Shown here piece after piece: positions 8,701 to 16,766 of a stretch of DNA of 23,257 bases. The translations under genes were made by a program, and so were the position numbers. Source of the stretch: Tieghemiomyces parasiticus (taxonomy: Eukaryota; Kickxellomycota; Dimargaritomycetes; Dimargaritales; Dimargaritaceae); NCBI GenBank assembly GCA_027575765.1, contig JANBPT010000782.1, forward strand, positions 1-23,257. Reading direction: 5' to 3'. Numbering within the stretch: the stretch's first letter is position 1; every line of letters begins with the position of its first letter. Under the pieces are notes generated by a model, which worked only from the letters and a program-made list of their open reading frames with translations, did not search any database and was not told the origin of the DNA.

Positions 8701-9472
8701 CGAACACGCCGCGGACGCCCTCCACGGCGGCCTGCACCTGGGCTTGTTTGTACGCCTCGACATAAATAAACCCCTTCAAGCTGTCGCGGCAGAAAACCGA
8801 AAAGATTTCCAGGGGGCGATCCGTGTACTCGCGATCAAAGTACTTGCGCATCATCGCTAATACAATTTCCTTCTCCTTGCCGGGCAGACACTTGAGCACC
8901 CATAGGGACGGGTCCTGGACACCGGGCATGAGGAACTTCTGCGGGATGTACTCACCGCCCTCTTCAGTGTAGGCTTCGCCGGGGCGGTACGTATCGCGCC
9001 GGCCGTATTTGGCCGAGAGCTGAGCCGCCAACGCCTCGGCATCAAAGTCTTGGTGCTCCCTTCGGCGGTCGAGGGCGCGATGCCGGGCTCCGCGTTTCTC
9101 GGCGGCGGCCACCTCGCCCTGATCCTCTTGGATGAAACCGGCAAAGTCTTCCTCTTCGTCCTCGTCCTCCTCCTCATCTTCGTCAACCTCGGCCTCAACG
9201 TCGAGGAAAATGTTGCGCTTCTTCGGTTTCTTGGCGACCGGTTTGCGTCCCCGGCGGGCGCCGTAGTCGCCGTCCTCGACCTCCTCTTCGTCCTCGTCAA
9301 AATCGTCATCGTCGTCATCTTCCTCATCATCGTAGTCGATACGCTCGCCATCCTGGTTGGCGCCACGGCGTGGTGCGGCGGAGCTGGAAGTCCGGCCATC
9401 CCCGCGGCGAGGGGCGGTGTAGTCGGCGCCGTCATCGCTCAGCTGGTCGGTAGAATCGTAGGGGTCCGACAT
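5756..9472 (-). CDS. SPT5: Transcription elongation factor Spt5
   Basis: An intronless 1238-residue Spt5, larger subunit of the Spt4-Spt5 (DSIF) complex, which clamps RNA polymerase II during elongation and recruits capping and processing factors in the nucleus. Domains in order: very acidic N-terminus (44-69 and 93-109) around a basic patch (72-87); NGN domain, the Spt4/polymerase-binding part (about 188-276, beginning SLWVLKCLPGKE); KOW-type domains at about 283-318, 446-496, 497-540, 565-600 and 622-665; an RGG-rich linker (700-725); a further KOW (726-776); a C-terminal repeat region with eight GSRTP units (822-905), two in the form GSRTPAWDS; a looser TP-rich stretch (930-1095); and a final KOW-like pair (1115-1238) ending DLVAKYEPVGI. 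The repeats resemble fission yeast TPAWNSGSK and human CTR1 units, known P-TEFb/Cdk9 targets. The start has ACC before ATG. It is longer than the roughly 1000-1090 residues of yeast and human Spt5, mostly from the TP/Gly-rich linker. Confidence 0.98.
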   Translation of the reverse strand: MSDPYDSTDQLSDDGADYTAPRRGDGRTSSSAAPRRGANQDGERIDYDDEEDDDDDDFDEDEEEVEDGDYGARRGRKPVAKKPKKRNIFLDVEAEVDEDEEEDEDEEEDFAGFIQEDQGEVAAAEKRGARHRALDRRREHQDFDAEALAAQLSAKYGRRDTYRPGEAYTEEGGEYIPQKFLMPGVQDPSLWVLKCLPGKEKEIVLAMMRKYFDREYTDRPLEIFSVFCRDSLKGFIYVEAYKQAQVQAAVEGVRGVFASKVNLVPVEEMVDVVRIRPRESQLQPDTWVRVRRGKYANDLARVLSVDDSQDTVEIRLVPRLDLGTQREAADEDEAAKKRKKTPFYNNPNEPRPPQRLFNPKEVSRIDRSKPLIPRGRGVFLYGSDTFRDGYLEKSVKLSSLLTEGVNPTLDEIAKFSNAGGTEEENALALSQLAGSAATETLSAANVRPGDQVEVTEGDMAHVYGVVVSVEGTEVLIQPKVTGLTETLRFSAKQLRKRFQTGDHVKVVSGQYAGETGMIVSAADAVITLLSEISSKEITVFSKDIRNAGDASVLLNTDAVASKFELYDYVTVDEVNPAVVIKIEGENLQLMDQSGDVRLVRANQVNPRRANRAAAATDARQGIFRVGDQVRELHGERRSGTVLHINRAFSFIRSREQFENAGVFVAPNRSLINAGLRAGSDSSNGDLNAYSRNAGRYGGTSAPRGGGPPRGRGRGGAGFAALNRRGPRDKLISATVQITTGPYKTYIGIVKEASESKARVELHTNSRIIEMDKAHLAVQNESGAFIPFTQLSNMGPPGSYGANGGGVEYSTSRASRFNDDRSGSRTPGLNYAGSRTPMHRDDGSRTPFRSNDGSRTPAWDSGSRTPYRGNDGSRTPAWDSGSRTPNARGAWSTNAADPWDAGSRTPYGGPGGRGGASGSDSYGTDRWGDATPRGDRPSAAPTPSAGHWGDEPTGRRSTAATPRASDLDSGGGWGSPERSGSSSSARSGVPATPAASYVPTTPHANSDFPATPAAGHFNAPTPGPSSRYNDRSQGGSGGRYAPQTPAPYNHPTPYGGGGGAGYAPTPGAMAPVTPAPSSFVPQTPYADSRGGRAVETPYASGAASGGGGGGGAAAGGLPANWADTGVVAKVQRSGGGLPSGTTGVVQAPAGHDGVVRLRVSQCPSQPSLEGSMQETAQSQLVPVRPVKRDQVKILGPTGQGRLGSLIALDGNEAIVRKNGQTEFEILHIDLVAKYEPVGI
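6758..7009 (-). repeat. Spt5 GSRTP C-terminal repeat region
   Basis: Eight GSRTP units lie in residues 822-905 of Spt5, spaced mostly 9-10 residues and once about 21. Each offers an SRTP Thr, the known phosphorylation target of Cdk9-type kinases in this repeat class. At DNA level the units share GTCCGG/GTACGG-type cores but are not identical, so the array is old and maintained as protein. Confidence 0.9.
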
Positions 9473-9542
9473 GGTGTACGTGACGGAGGGGGAAAAGTAG
9501 ACACCTGGATGTAGATGTGAAGCGTGAATGAGTGGTTACCAG

Positions 9543-9547
9543 CCAAT
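9543..9547 (+). promoter_or_regulatory. CCAAT box upstream of Spt5
   Basis: CCAAT lies on the + strand (ATTGG in the gene's direction), about 71-75 bp before the Spt5 ATG, within AGCCAATGAG, a good match to the CCAAT-binding-complex context. Single short motif; function not shown. Confidence 0.35.
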
Positions 9548-10645
9548 GAGAACAAGTGTGTAGAAAAGATGTGACAGGTTTAAGGTGGGCGAGGGTTCAG
9601 TTCAGTGCATCAGTCCGTGCGTAAGACGGGCGCGCGAATTTGGGCGCTGTCGGGTCAGATGGCGGGTCTCTGGGCAGACCGGATCAGGGTTAATCGGATT
9701 GGCAGGTTAGAGCACCAGTTTTGGTCCAGATGAGATGTATGCACGATGAAAGGAAGTCTGATCACAGGCGGGTGGTGAATGTCAATCTGAGGGAAGTACA
9801 AGGAAATCGTGCACGGTTAGAAAGAAAAGAAAACACAAATGGACAGGCAGCATGAACGAGAAACGGATGTGGACCCCAATCCTACGATGGCGAGGTCATC
9901 ATAACCTCAGGTAGCTGTGACGCGTAAACTAGGCTTCACGACGCGCCTGTAGGCTCTCAACCGTTAGGTCTTGCGGTTTAGCCACTTAAAGGCTTGTAGG
10001 GCCCTTTACCCTGGCTATTCTTGCATAGGCACATATATTTTTTTGGTTCTGGTACTGGGATAGACACCAAGATTCGCCTTCCCCTTTCGACTTTATTGCA
10101 CTAACCAATACCATAATTTCTAGAGGCTGTCGCTCAATGGAAGAACCTAGTTGATATTATCTCGCTGGCCTTATTTTTTCAAAAAGCCCTACAGGGGCCA
10201 GAACTACAATATACACCCCATGTTATTATTAACGCTGTGATGGACCGTTGTACGGGGAGTGATAAAAGCCGCGGTTCCAACGGCCGTCCGGCCGAGGCTC
10301 CTAGATCCAGTAATTTCCCAACTCTACATTTTGAACTTATTCGTTACAGTGTATATTATGGATACGGAATCACACATATAGATACCAAGTAATGGAACAC
10401 AGGCTGGCCACAAGGTGACTCCAAACCTATATATTTCCAGGTCCTCTTAAGATTAGCAGCGAATGGCCTGGGGCTGGGAATTTTTAAACCTCAGGGCCTG
10501 TTTCCCATGTCGGCAGGCAACGGGGGGGGGCATGGAGGCAGCTATGAATGTCAGTAGCATATCTCACCGGCCATCCAACGTGTGTGTACCATGAATGGAG
10601 TCATCAAAATCCCCCAAAACACACCTTCCTTCCGTGCTGGCTGCT

Positions 10646-10671
10646 TACATACACATAATTAGTCCTACATA
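10646..10671 (-). terminator. Paired TATGTA 3'-end elements after the kinase
   Basis: On the minus strand, two TATGTA hexamers (10671-10666 and 10651-10646) lie about 110-135 nt after the kinase stop, in an otherwise AT-richer patch. TATGTA/TATATA are known fungal efficiency elements for mRNA 3'-end formation. Position and pairing fit; not proven. Confidence 0.35.
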
Positions 10672-10717
10672 TACCATCGAGGAAAACCGCAGCAGTTAGA
10701 CGCCGCCGCCGCCTCCG

Positions 10718-10758
10718 CCCCCCCCCCACGCCAAACTGATTCCAAGCTCCCCCCCCCC
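10718..10758 (-). other. Two G10 runs in the kinase 3' UTR
   Basis: Runs of ten C on the + strand at 10718-10727 and 10749-10758 give two G10 tracts on the mRNA strand, 24-64 nt after the kinase stop, followed by a GGCGGAGGCGG stretch. Such RNA can fold into a G-quadruplex. Homopolymer lengths may carry sequencing error. Confidence 0.5.
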
Positions 10759-10781
10759 TTCTCCTCTTCTTCCTGGTGAGG

Positions 10782-13700
10782 TCAAGAAAAGTCAATGTAC
10801 CGTTCAAACTCAGCCTTGAGCGCTCGTTTACCGAAGGGCTTGATGAGCAGCGAGGATAGGACAGCCTGGTGGCGTTTAGACATGCGTGCGTCCACGTCCG
10901 CCGTAATTCCAATAATCCGGGGGAAGACTCGCTTGGCCACGGCGGGGGGCGGCAGTGCATTAGCTACCGTGGCTGTCGTATTGGCGGGGCTAGACTCCAA
11001 GGTGCCGGTGCTCCCGGCAGTGGTCGACGCTACATCGGACGCGTGGGACACGGAGGGTGCCGGACCGGGCGGGGTTTTTTCACCATGATTGGCCGGTTCC
11101 CTATGGCCACCGACATCATCACCGACCGCCGCTATCACCTTTGACCCCTGCTGCTGCTGCTGCTGGGCCTCGACAAAGTCGGATACGATACGATGGATTT
11201 CCTCGGCCACATCGATCCCATTCATGACAGGCATGTACATGTCCAGAAGCACAAAGTGGTAGCCCTCGTCGCGGGCCCAACTTTGGCGGAAGGACTCAAG
11301 GGCCATGCCGCCGTCCCACACCACGTCCAGGTGAACAAAGCCAAAGTTCTGTAGATGCCGCACCATGATGGCTCGGTTCACATTGTCATCCTCAGCCATC
11401 AGAATCCGCACCTGCTGCTGGGTGTACCGCGGTGCCTGCGTAGGCGCCATTGTGACGCCGGGCGATCCTTCGTAGCTCCGCGGAGCGGTCCGCCCGGGTG
11501 CGGCAGCCGTAGGCTGTGGCGCAGCTTTGGAGGTGGGTACATTGGTGACATCGACGACAGAGGTAGTGGTGGTGGCCGCCTTCGTGGCGGCTCCCGATGG
11601 GAGTAGGGGGTCCAGAAAGGGTGCAGAGACGGCTGTCGTAGCGGAAGTGGCAGCGGTGGAGGTCTCTTGGGTTGCCACGGTGGTCTCGACAGGAGCTGAG
11701 GTGGGCCGTACCTCCCTTCCCATCGTCGCTCCCAACCGCGGTGCTGAATGATGTTTAACCATCGACGCCTTTTCACCAACAGCACCACCATCGGTAGTTA
11801 CGGCGGTGGTCTGTAGACTGGTGCTCAGCCGCTGTCCGCGCTGCGACGACGCTTCCAGCCAGGCCTGCGAGTTGGCGCCCACAGACGACGCGGTTCGGGG
11901 CGACGAGGCATTGGAAGTCGCGACGCCCACCGACGGTCGCCGCCTGCGCCGCGTCCGGTCGCTCTGACCCAGCTCCATCTGCAGCGATTCCATAAATATT
12001 TTTTTGTCGCGCAGGAAAGCCAAGTCGGATAGCGTGACTTCCTCCGACGAGGACGATGAGGCATGCGGCGCCATTGCGGGTCGGTCCCGTTCCACGGCGG
12101 CCTGCCCATCGTTTCCCGCCGGCGATGCGGCGCCCACAGGCCGCTGATCCAAGGAGTCTGAAGGGGCTGGTGGCAACGGAGACGCGGGGAGGGCAGCGGC
12201 CGCGTCTTCGAGGGAGTCAACCCACGGGTACTGCTCGACCACTGGAGCCGCCGGGTCTTCACTCAGGGCCTCGAGCACCTCGGCGATGGTGGGGGCATGC
12301 CCCACTGCGGTCCCGGGGACGCCACTAACGGCGGCACTGGCGGACGAGACCGCCCCCTCGGTGGCGCTGCCCGGGGCTGATTGGTAGTCGGGGGCGGTTG
12401 GGGTACCGTGTCCGCCGCCGCTGAGTCCGGAAGTGACCATAGACTCCTCGGCACCCTGAGAGGTCGCCACGCCGACACCGTTGGTGGTGGTCGAGTGTCG
12501 GCGCCATTCGCGGAAGTAGTCCCCGCCTGCCTCGCTGGCCATGGACACCGCCGAGGGCGTGGCGGCCGGGTGCTGCTTTTGAAACCAGGCTGTAAAGTAG
12601 AACCGGCTTCCCTCTCCAAACACACTCTCCACGCCGATCTGACCGCCAAATAGCTCGACCAACTGTTTGCAAATGTAGAGGCCGATTCCGGTCCCGCCAT
12701 AGCGCCGGGTGGTGGACCGCTCGGCTTGGGAATACTCCTGGAACAGCCGGGTCTGGTTTTCCGCCGTGATGCCGATCCCGTTATCGACCACCTCGAAGAG
12801 CAGGCGGCACGAGTCAGTTAGCAAGTTGGGCGACTGGGAGCTGAGGTGCGATGTCGGAGTCCACACCGCCGAGTGGAAGGGCAGTCGGGGTTCGGACGGC
12901 AGGGGTGCCGATGAATTTGTGGTTGGGGCGGCTTCCGAGACTTGGAGTGGGGGCTGCTGAGCAGTGACGGAGGGGTGAGGTGGTGGCTGGGCGGCGGACG
13001 AAGTTGGCTCCTTGAAGGGTTCTACGGTCGGGATGGGGACGGCTGCGGACCGACCGTTGTCAGACGTGGATTGCGAGGAGGGTTGCATGGACGGTGGTGG
13101 CGGGGGTGGTGGCGGCGTTGACGGGGACGCTACCGACTCGCCGCTGTTCGAGAGACCCGTGTGGCGCCTCTTGGCCTGCAGGATAGCCGGATTGAGGGGC
13201 ATGGCTGGCCGAGGTGGTAACAGCTGGGCCGGGTCCACGCAGCTAGTTCCGCCGCCGGTCGAAGGGGAAGCCTCAGGCGACAGGGATGACGACCCACTGG
13301 TACTTGACCCTGGGCCAAAGCTACAGCGGGCCAAGCTGGACGGCTGCGGAGTACCGCGGCGCAGGCCAGGGCTACGTAAAGGGTGTCCCAACCCGGGGTC
13401 GCGCAGGAGCGGCGGCGAGGGCCGTGGGGGGTTGACGGCAGCCGCCGTACGTGCCGCGTGGGCCTGTGCCTGGGCGTGGGCCTCGGCCTGTGAGTGGGAA
13501 TGTTGCAGGGCCAGGATCCACCCAGCCAGCCGCCCGGTTTGGAAAGCGTGGTCCTTAGGAAGTGGGGGGCCTTCCTCATGAATGTTTTGGTCGCCGTCGA
13601 GTAGCAGCCGCACCCGGAGCAACACCTGGCCGGCCCGGGCCTCAGTGTGCGGTGAGAGGTGAGTGAACCGGTACGGGTCGATGTAAGGGTCTCGGCGCGC

Positions 13701-16700
13701 GGGTTCCGCGTCTGCCGGGTCCCGAGTGCCATCGCCTTGACGGTGGTCCGATTCGTCTTGCTGTGGTGGGTCCTTGGCCGCCTCCTCCGGAGTTCCGGGG
13801 CGGAAGCGGTACGGCTCGTTAGTCCCTCCCATCCCCGGTATAATGGATCGCTCCTGCGTGTAGATCCCGTCCCGGCGGGTGAACTTGAAGGCGTTCGTGA
13901 TTAGGTTACTCAGGATCTGGAACAGGCGCTGGTCGTCCATGACCAGGCCGTCCGGGATGCGCGGGTCTAGCTCGGTACAAAACTCCACGCGGTTGGTATG
14001 GCCCCACCGCGTGGCCACCTTGATGAAGGGATCAATCACCTCCCTGAAACTGTGTGGGCGCAGGTCTAGCATCACCCGCTGGGCCTCCAGCTTGGAAAAC
14101 TCGAGGATATTGTCCAGCAGGTTTTGCAGGGATCGGCTGCTGAACTCAAACAATTCTAAGAGGGTCTGCTGCTCAGCGTCCAACTTGGTGGCCTGAAACA
14201 GTTCCAACGCCCCGGTGATGCCCGTGAGAGGGGTCCGCATCTCGTGGCTCAGGAAGGAGAAGAACTGGACTTTCTGGTCCAACCGGGTGTTGGCGGCAGC
14301 GGCGGCCAGCTCGTCAGTCAGGTCGGTCAGGACGATAGCCACCAGACGGGAGGGTCCGGGCCCGCCGAGTGGGACCACCGTCAATCCAACGGGACGGGAA
14401 TCGGTGACCAGCGGGAAAGACAGGGGGAAGAGCATGGGCAGGCAGGGTACCCGGTCAACGGTGAGGAACCGTTTGACGTGGTTTTCGTAGCCGACCTGCA
14501 CGACTTCGTATATCTTTTTTGCGGTATTGCGGTACAGCTCCTCACGAGCGGTACGATCGGTGGAAGGATCGCTGACTATGGCCACGGGTGGGGACATGAC
14601 TAGCTCGTCGAGCGGATGGGGCAAGCCAGCCGCGGTGCCACTAGGCGTAGGACCGGTGGCATTCGGCGGGGAGTGGCCAGGAACCGACGATCGGGGGTCC
14701 ACGGGAAGCGGCCGGGACGGAGAGGTGGTATTTGTTTGGTCCGTGGCTCCGGGAACAGTAGTATCGCTGATGAAGGCCGGACTGCCTATGGGCTGCACGT
14801 TGAGCGCCAGGGATCGGTTCTCGTCGAGGGCCTGTTGGATGAGGGCCTCCACGCTGACCCGGTAAATCTCGGGCCCGCGCTGGGACCGGGAACCTATATT
14901 GGACCTGCGCGCGCTGCCGGTGGATGATTCGGCCCCGGAGTGCTCTGCTTCTGGGCTGCCGTCGCTAGATATCAGTGATGTCGATGTTGTGGGCGCCGCG
15001 GCGGGGTTGAGAGCAGCATAGAGGTTGAGCAGTTGGTCCAGGCTTAAGCCCTGGGTGAGGGCGGCGAACTCGCGGTGCAGTTGGCCGTCACCAATGAGGG
15101 GCGGTGAGGCCGCCGGGGCGGCGGCATTGGGCCGCTCAGGTGACCCGGCACCGCCATCCCCAGTGTGCGCCCGCCGGGTCTGCCGGAGGAGTGGGGATGG
15201 GTGCGGACCGAGTCCCAGGCGCTGACGAATCCGCTTGAGTACCCGGATAACGCGTTGGATGGCCGGGTGGTCTACATGAAGGCCAATGAGCTCCCGGAAC
15301 CGGTCGTTGGTGAGCTGAAGCATACCCTGAGCATCCACAATGGCGACGCCCTCGCCGACGTTCTGGGAAAGCCGACCCAAACATTCAGTGGCAAAGACAC
15401 GCTCAACGGTGGGCGGCAGCCCGTGGATTGCCACAGCCAGAGGGGCTTGCGTAGACTCTGATGGCGATTTCGAGCCAAGCGGGGGTAACCGGCGGGTGAG
15501 CGACTCGAGTGCCTCGTGATAGTCGGCTGGTTGGCGGGCCTGCAGCCGGCGGGTCAGGTTAATGATGGGTCGGACGACGCGGGCTACGGCTGCCAAGTAG
15601 TCCCCGGGGGGACCGCGGGCCACGACGGCGTGCTGGTGGGTGACGAGCAGCCAGAATGATGTCGCAGGCAGTACCGGTTCGGCATCAGGATCTGGTAGGT
15701 CTAGTGGGACCAGGCTGGCCGTGGTGGTCCCAGGGGCTGAGTGCGGCCACCCCAGACTGCATAGACGGCGCAAAAGGGGCGTATCAGGTAGCCGAATGGC
15801 CGGCGCACCGGCAGGGGCCTTGGGGTCCAGGAGGCTGGAGGGTAGGACAGGACTGGTGGCGTCGGTGATGGGGACAGGCCGACTGAGATAGGTTCGTAGG
15901 GCCGAGGCGTGCGGCCGTGGGGTAAGAGAGGCTAGTGGCGAGGGATTGGAGACGTCTGTTGGCGAATTAGGGGCGGCCCAAAATGACAGGTAGTGCCACT
16001 CGGTATAGCGGGGGGCCGACGAGGATGCTTGCCTCACAACTGCGGCGAGGGGGAAACAGCGGGTATCGGGCCGCAGAGTCTCGATGGCCACGGCAGCACG
16101 CTGGTGTATCCGGTAGAGGCAATCGGCAAGTAAAACAGGTAACGGCGTGTCTTTTGCGGCGGTTGCGGCCGTCGGTAGGGCGCCGACGTTAAGCTCGGTG
16201 TGGAGGGCATACGACTCGAGCAGGGCGGTGACCTGGGCTTCAACGTTGGCGGTGGCGTCGGCCCACTCGAAACTGAGCCACCGCGCGTCCACGGGGGTGT
16301 CGTGGGCGGCCACAGCCCGGGTGGTGGCGTCAGGACGCTCGATGAGAGAGAAGAGTAGCCAGCGGCCGGGGTCGAAGGGTCGGGCCGGGAGGCCTGGTAT
16401 CCGCCGGGCCGGAGCCAACAGGGAGATGCGTCGAAAGTGAGTCTCGGCGTCTGGCGTATGGCCGAGGTGGTTGCGGAGTTGCCAAAACACTGCCCATTTA
16501 AAATCTCCAGCCACCGAGCGAAGCGATGGCCGTGAGAGGGACACTCCAGGTTCAGCTGAAGACGCCCCAGCGGGACTGACTATATTGCCGTGGACATCGC
16601 AGAGATAGGCGGCGGCCGGGGTGAGCGCTGCCGCCGCCGTGGCTGGCGTGGCGTAGGCCTGGTGGCAGGTGTCGCACGGCCGGGTCAGGAAAGCCGGGAC

Positions 16701-16766
16701 CGGACTGTCCAGCTGGTGGTCGACCTTTACCTGGCGCACCGAGTCACCCGGCGTTTCTGGGGGCAT
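10782..16766 (-). CDS. Hybrid histidine kinase with split ATP-binding and receiver domains
   Basis: A 1994-residue intronless hybrid sensor kinase, presumably cytosolic (no membrane segment seen), signalling through a phosphorelay to a separate phosphotransfer protein. The N-terminus has CDTCH (31-35) and CDVH (56-59). A PAS-like unit starts near 456 (GVAIVDAQGMLQLTNDRF at 473-490), with a PAC-like end near 795-815 (LTVVPLGG, LVAIVLTD). The dimerisation domain carries the phosphoaccepting His at 841 (SHEMRTPLTG). The catalytic domain has the N box (NLITNAFKF, 954-962), D/G1 box DNGIGI (1328-1333), F box (LFQEYSQ) and G2 box GGTGIGL (1357-1363). The receiver has the acidic pair D1793-D1794, phosphoacceptor D1842 (LLDMYMPVMNG), T1955 and K1976, so all key residues are kept. 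Odd: about 350 mostly low-complexity residues lie between N and D boxes, about 380 between catalytic domain and receiver, and about 80 inside the receiver. The input signal is unknown. The ATG at 16766 has T at -3, a weak context. Confidence 0.95.
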   Translation of the reverse strand: MPPETPGDSVRQVKVDHQLDSPVPAFLTRPCDTCHQAYATPATAAAALTPAAAYLCDVHGNIVSPAGASSAEPGVSLSRPSLRSVAGDFKWAVFWQLRNHLGHTPDAETHFRRISLLAPARRIPGLPARPFDPGRWLLFSLIERPDATTRAVAAHDTPVDARWLSFEWADATANVEAQVTALLESYALHTELNVGALPTAATAAKDTPLPVLLADCLYRIHQRAAVAIETLRPDTRCFPLAAVVRQASSSAPRYTEWHYLSFWAAPNSPTDVSNPSPLASLTPRPHASALRTYLSRPVPITDATSPVLPSSLLDPKAPAGAPAIRLPDTPLLRRLCSLGWPHSAPGTTTASLVPLDLPDPDAEPVLPATSFWLLVTHQHAVVARGPPGDYLAAVARVVRPIINLTRRLQARQPADYHEALESLTRRLPPLGSKSPSESTQAPLAVAIHGLPPTVERVFATECLGRLSQNVGEGVAIVDAQGMLQLTNDRFRELIGLHVDHPAIQRVIRVLKRIRQRLGLGPHPSPLLRQTRRAHTGDGGAGSPERPNAAAPAASPPLIGDGQLHREFAALTQGLSLDQLLNLYAALNPAAAPTTSTSLISSDGSPEAEHSGAESSTGSARRSNIGSRSQRGPEIYRVSVEALIQQALDENRSLALNVQPIGSPAFISDTTVPGATDQTNTTSPSRPLPVDPRSSVPGHSPPNATGPTPSGTAAGLPHPLDELVMSPPVAIVSDPSTDRTAREELYRNTAKKIYEVVQVGYENHVKRFLTVDRVPCLPMLFPLSFPLVTDSRPVGLTVVPLGGPGPSRLVAIVLTDLTDELAAAAANTRLDQKVQFFSFLSHEMRTPLTGITGALELFQATKLDAEQQTLLELFEFSSRSLQNLLDNILEFSKLEAQRVMLDLRPHSFREVIDPFIKVATRWGHTNRVEFCTELDPRIPDGLVMDDQRLFQILSNLITNAFKFTRRDGIYTQERSIIPGMGGTNEPYRFRPGTPEEAAKDPPQQDESDHRQGDGTRDPADAEPARRDPYIDPYRFTHLSPHTEARAGQVLLRVRLLLDGDQNIHEEGPPLPKDHAFQTGRLAGWILALQHSHSQAEAHAQAQAHAARTAAAVNPPRPSPPLLRDPGLGHPLRSPGLRRGTPQPSSLARCSFGPGSSTSGSSSLSPEASPSTGGGTSCVDPAQLLPPRPAMPLNPAILQAKRRHTGLSNSGESVASPSTPPPPPPPPSMQPSSQSTSDNGRSAAVPIPTVEPFKEPTSSAAQPPPHPSVTAQQPPLQVSEAAPTTNSSAPLPSEPRLPFHSAVWTPTSHLSSQSPNLLTDSCRLLFEVVDNGIGITAENQTRLFQEYSQAERSTTRRYGGTGIGLYICKQLVELFGGQIGVESVFGEGSRFYFTAWFQKQHPAATPSAVSMASEAGGDYFREWRRHSTTTNGVGVATSQGAEESMVTSGLSGGGHGTPTAPDYQSAPGSATEGAVSSASAAVSGVPGTAVGHAPTIAEVLEALSEDPAAPVVEQYPWVDSLEDAAAALPASPLPPAPSDSLDQRPVGAASPAGNDGQAAVERDRPAMAPHASSSSSEEVTLSDLAFLRDKKIFMESLQMELGQSDRTRRRRRPSVGVATSNASSPRTASSVGANSQAWLEASSQRGQRLSTSLQTTAVTTDGGAVGEKASMVKHHSAPRLGATMGREVRPTSAPVETTVATQETSTAATSATTAVSAPFLDPLLPSGAATKAATTTTSVVDVTNVPTSKAAPQPTAAAPGRTAPRSYEGSPGVTMAPTQAPRYTQQQVRILMAEDDNVNRAIMVRHLQNFGFVHLDVVWDGGMALESFRQSWARDEGYHFVLLDMYMPVMNGIDVAEEIHRIVSDFVEAQQQQQQGSKVIAAVGDDVGGHREPANHGEKTPPGPAPSVSHASDVASTTAGSTGTLESSPANTTATVANALPPPAVAKRVFPRIIGITADVDARMSKRHQAVLSSLLIKPFGKRALKAEFERYIDFS
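11148..11165 (-). repeat. (CAG)6 microsatellite coding Gln6 in the kinase receiver
   Basis: Six CTG triplets on the + strand (CAG on the coding strand) encode six Gln (1868-1873) at the start of the receiver-domain insertion. A pure trinucleotide run in coding DNA is a likely length-variable site. Confidence 0.8.

Larger units (their letters stand above)
9473..10781. other. Spacer: Spt5 promoter side and kinase 3' flank
   Basis: No long open frame. The left 100 bp should be the Spt5 promoter/leader. The right 180 bp is the likely 3' untranslated region of the kinase, with two G10 runs and TATGTA elements listed separately. The middle (about 9900-10500) is AT-richer and shows nothing I can name; I looked for a tRNA near the GGTTCC at 10273 and found no cloverleaf. 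Confidence 0.55.

Noticed and set aside
10260..10300. CGGTTCCAACGGCCG resembling a tRNA T-arm
   Set aside because: The loop does not fit the conserved purine position and no cloverleaf can be folded nearby.
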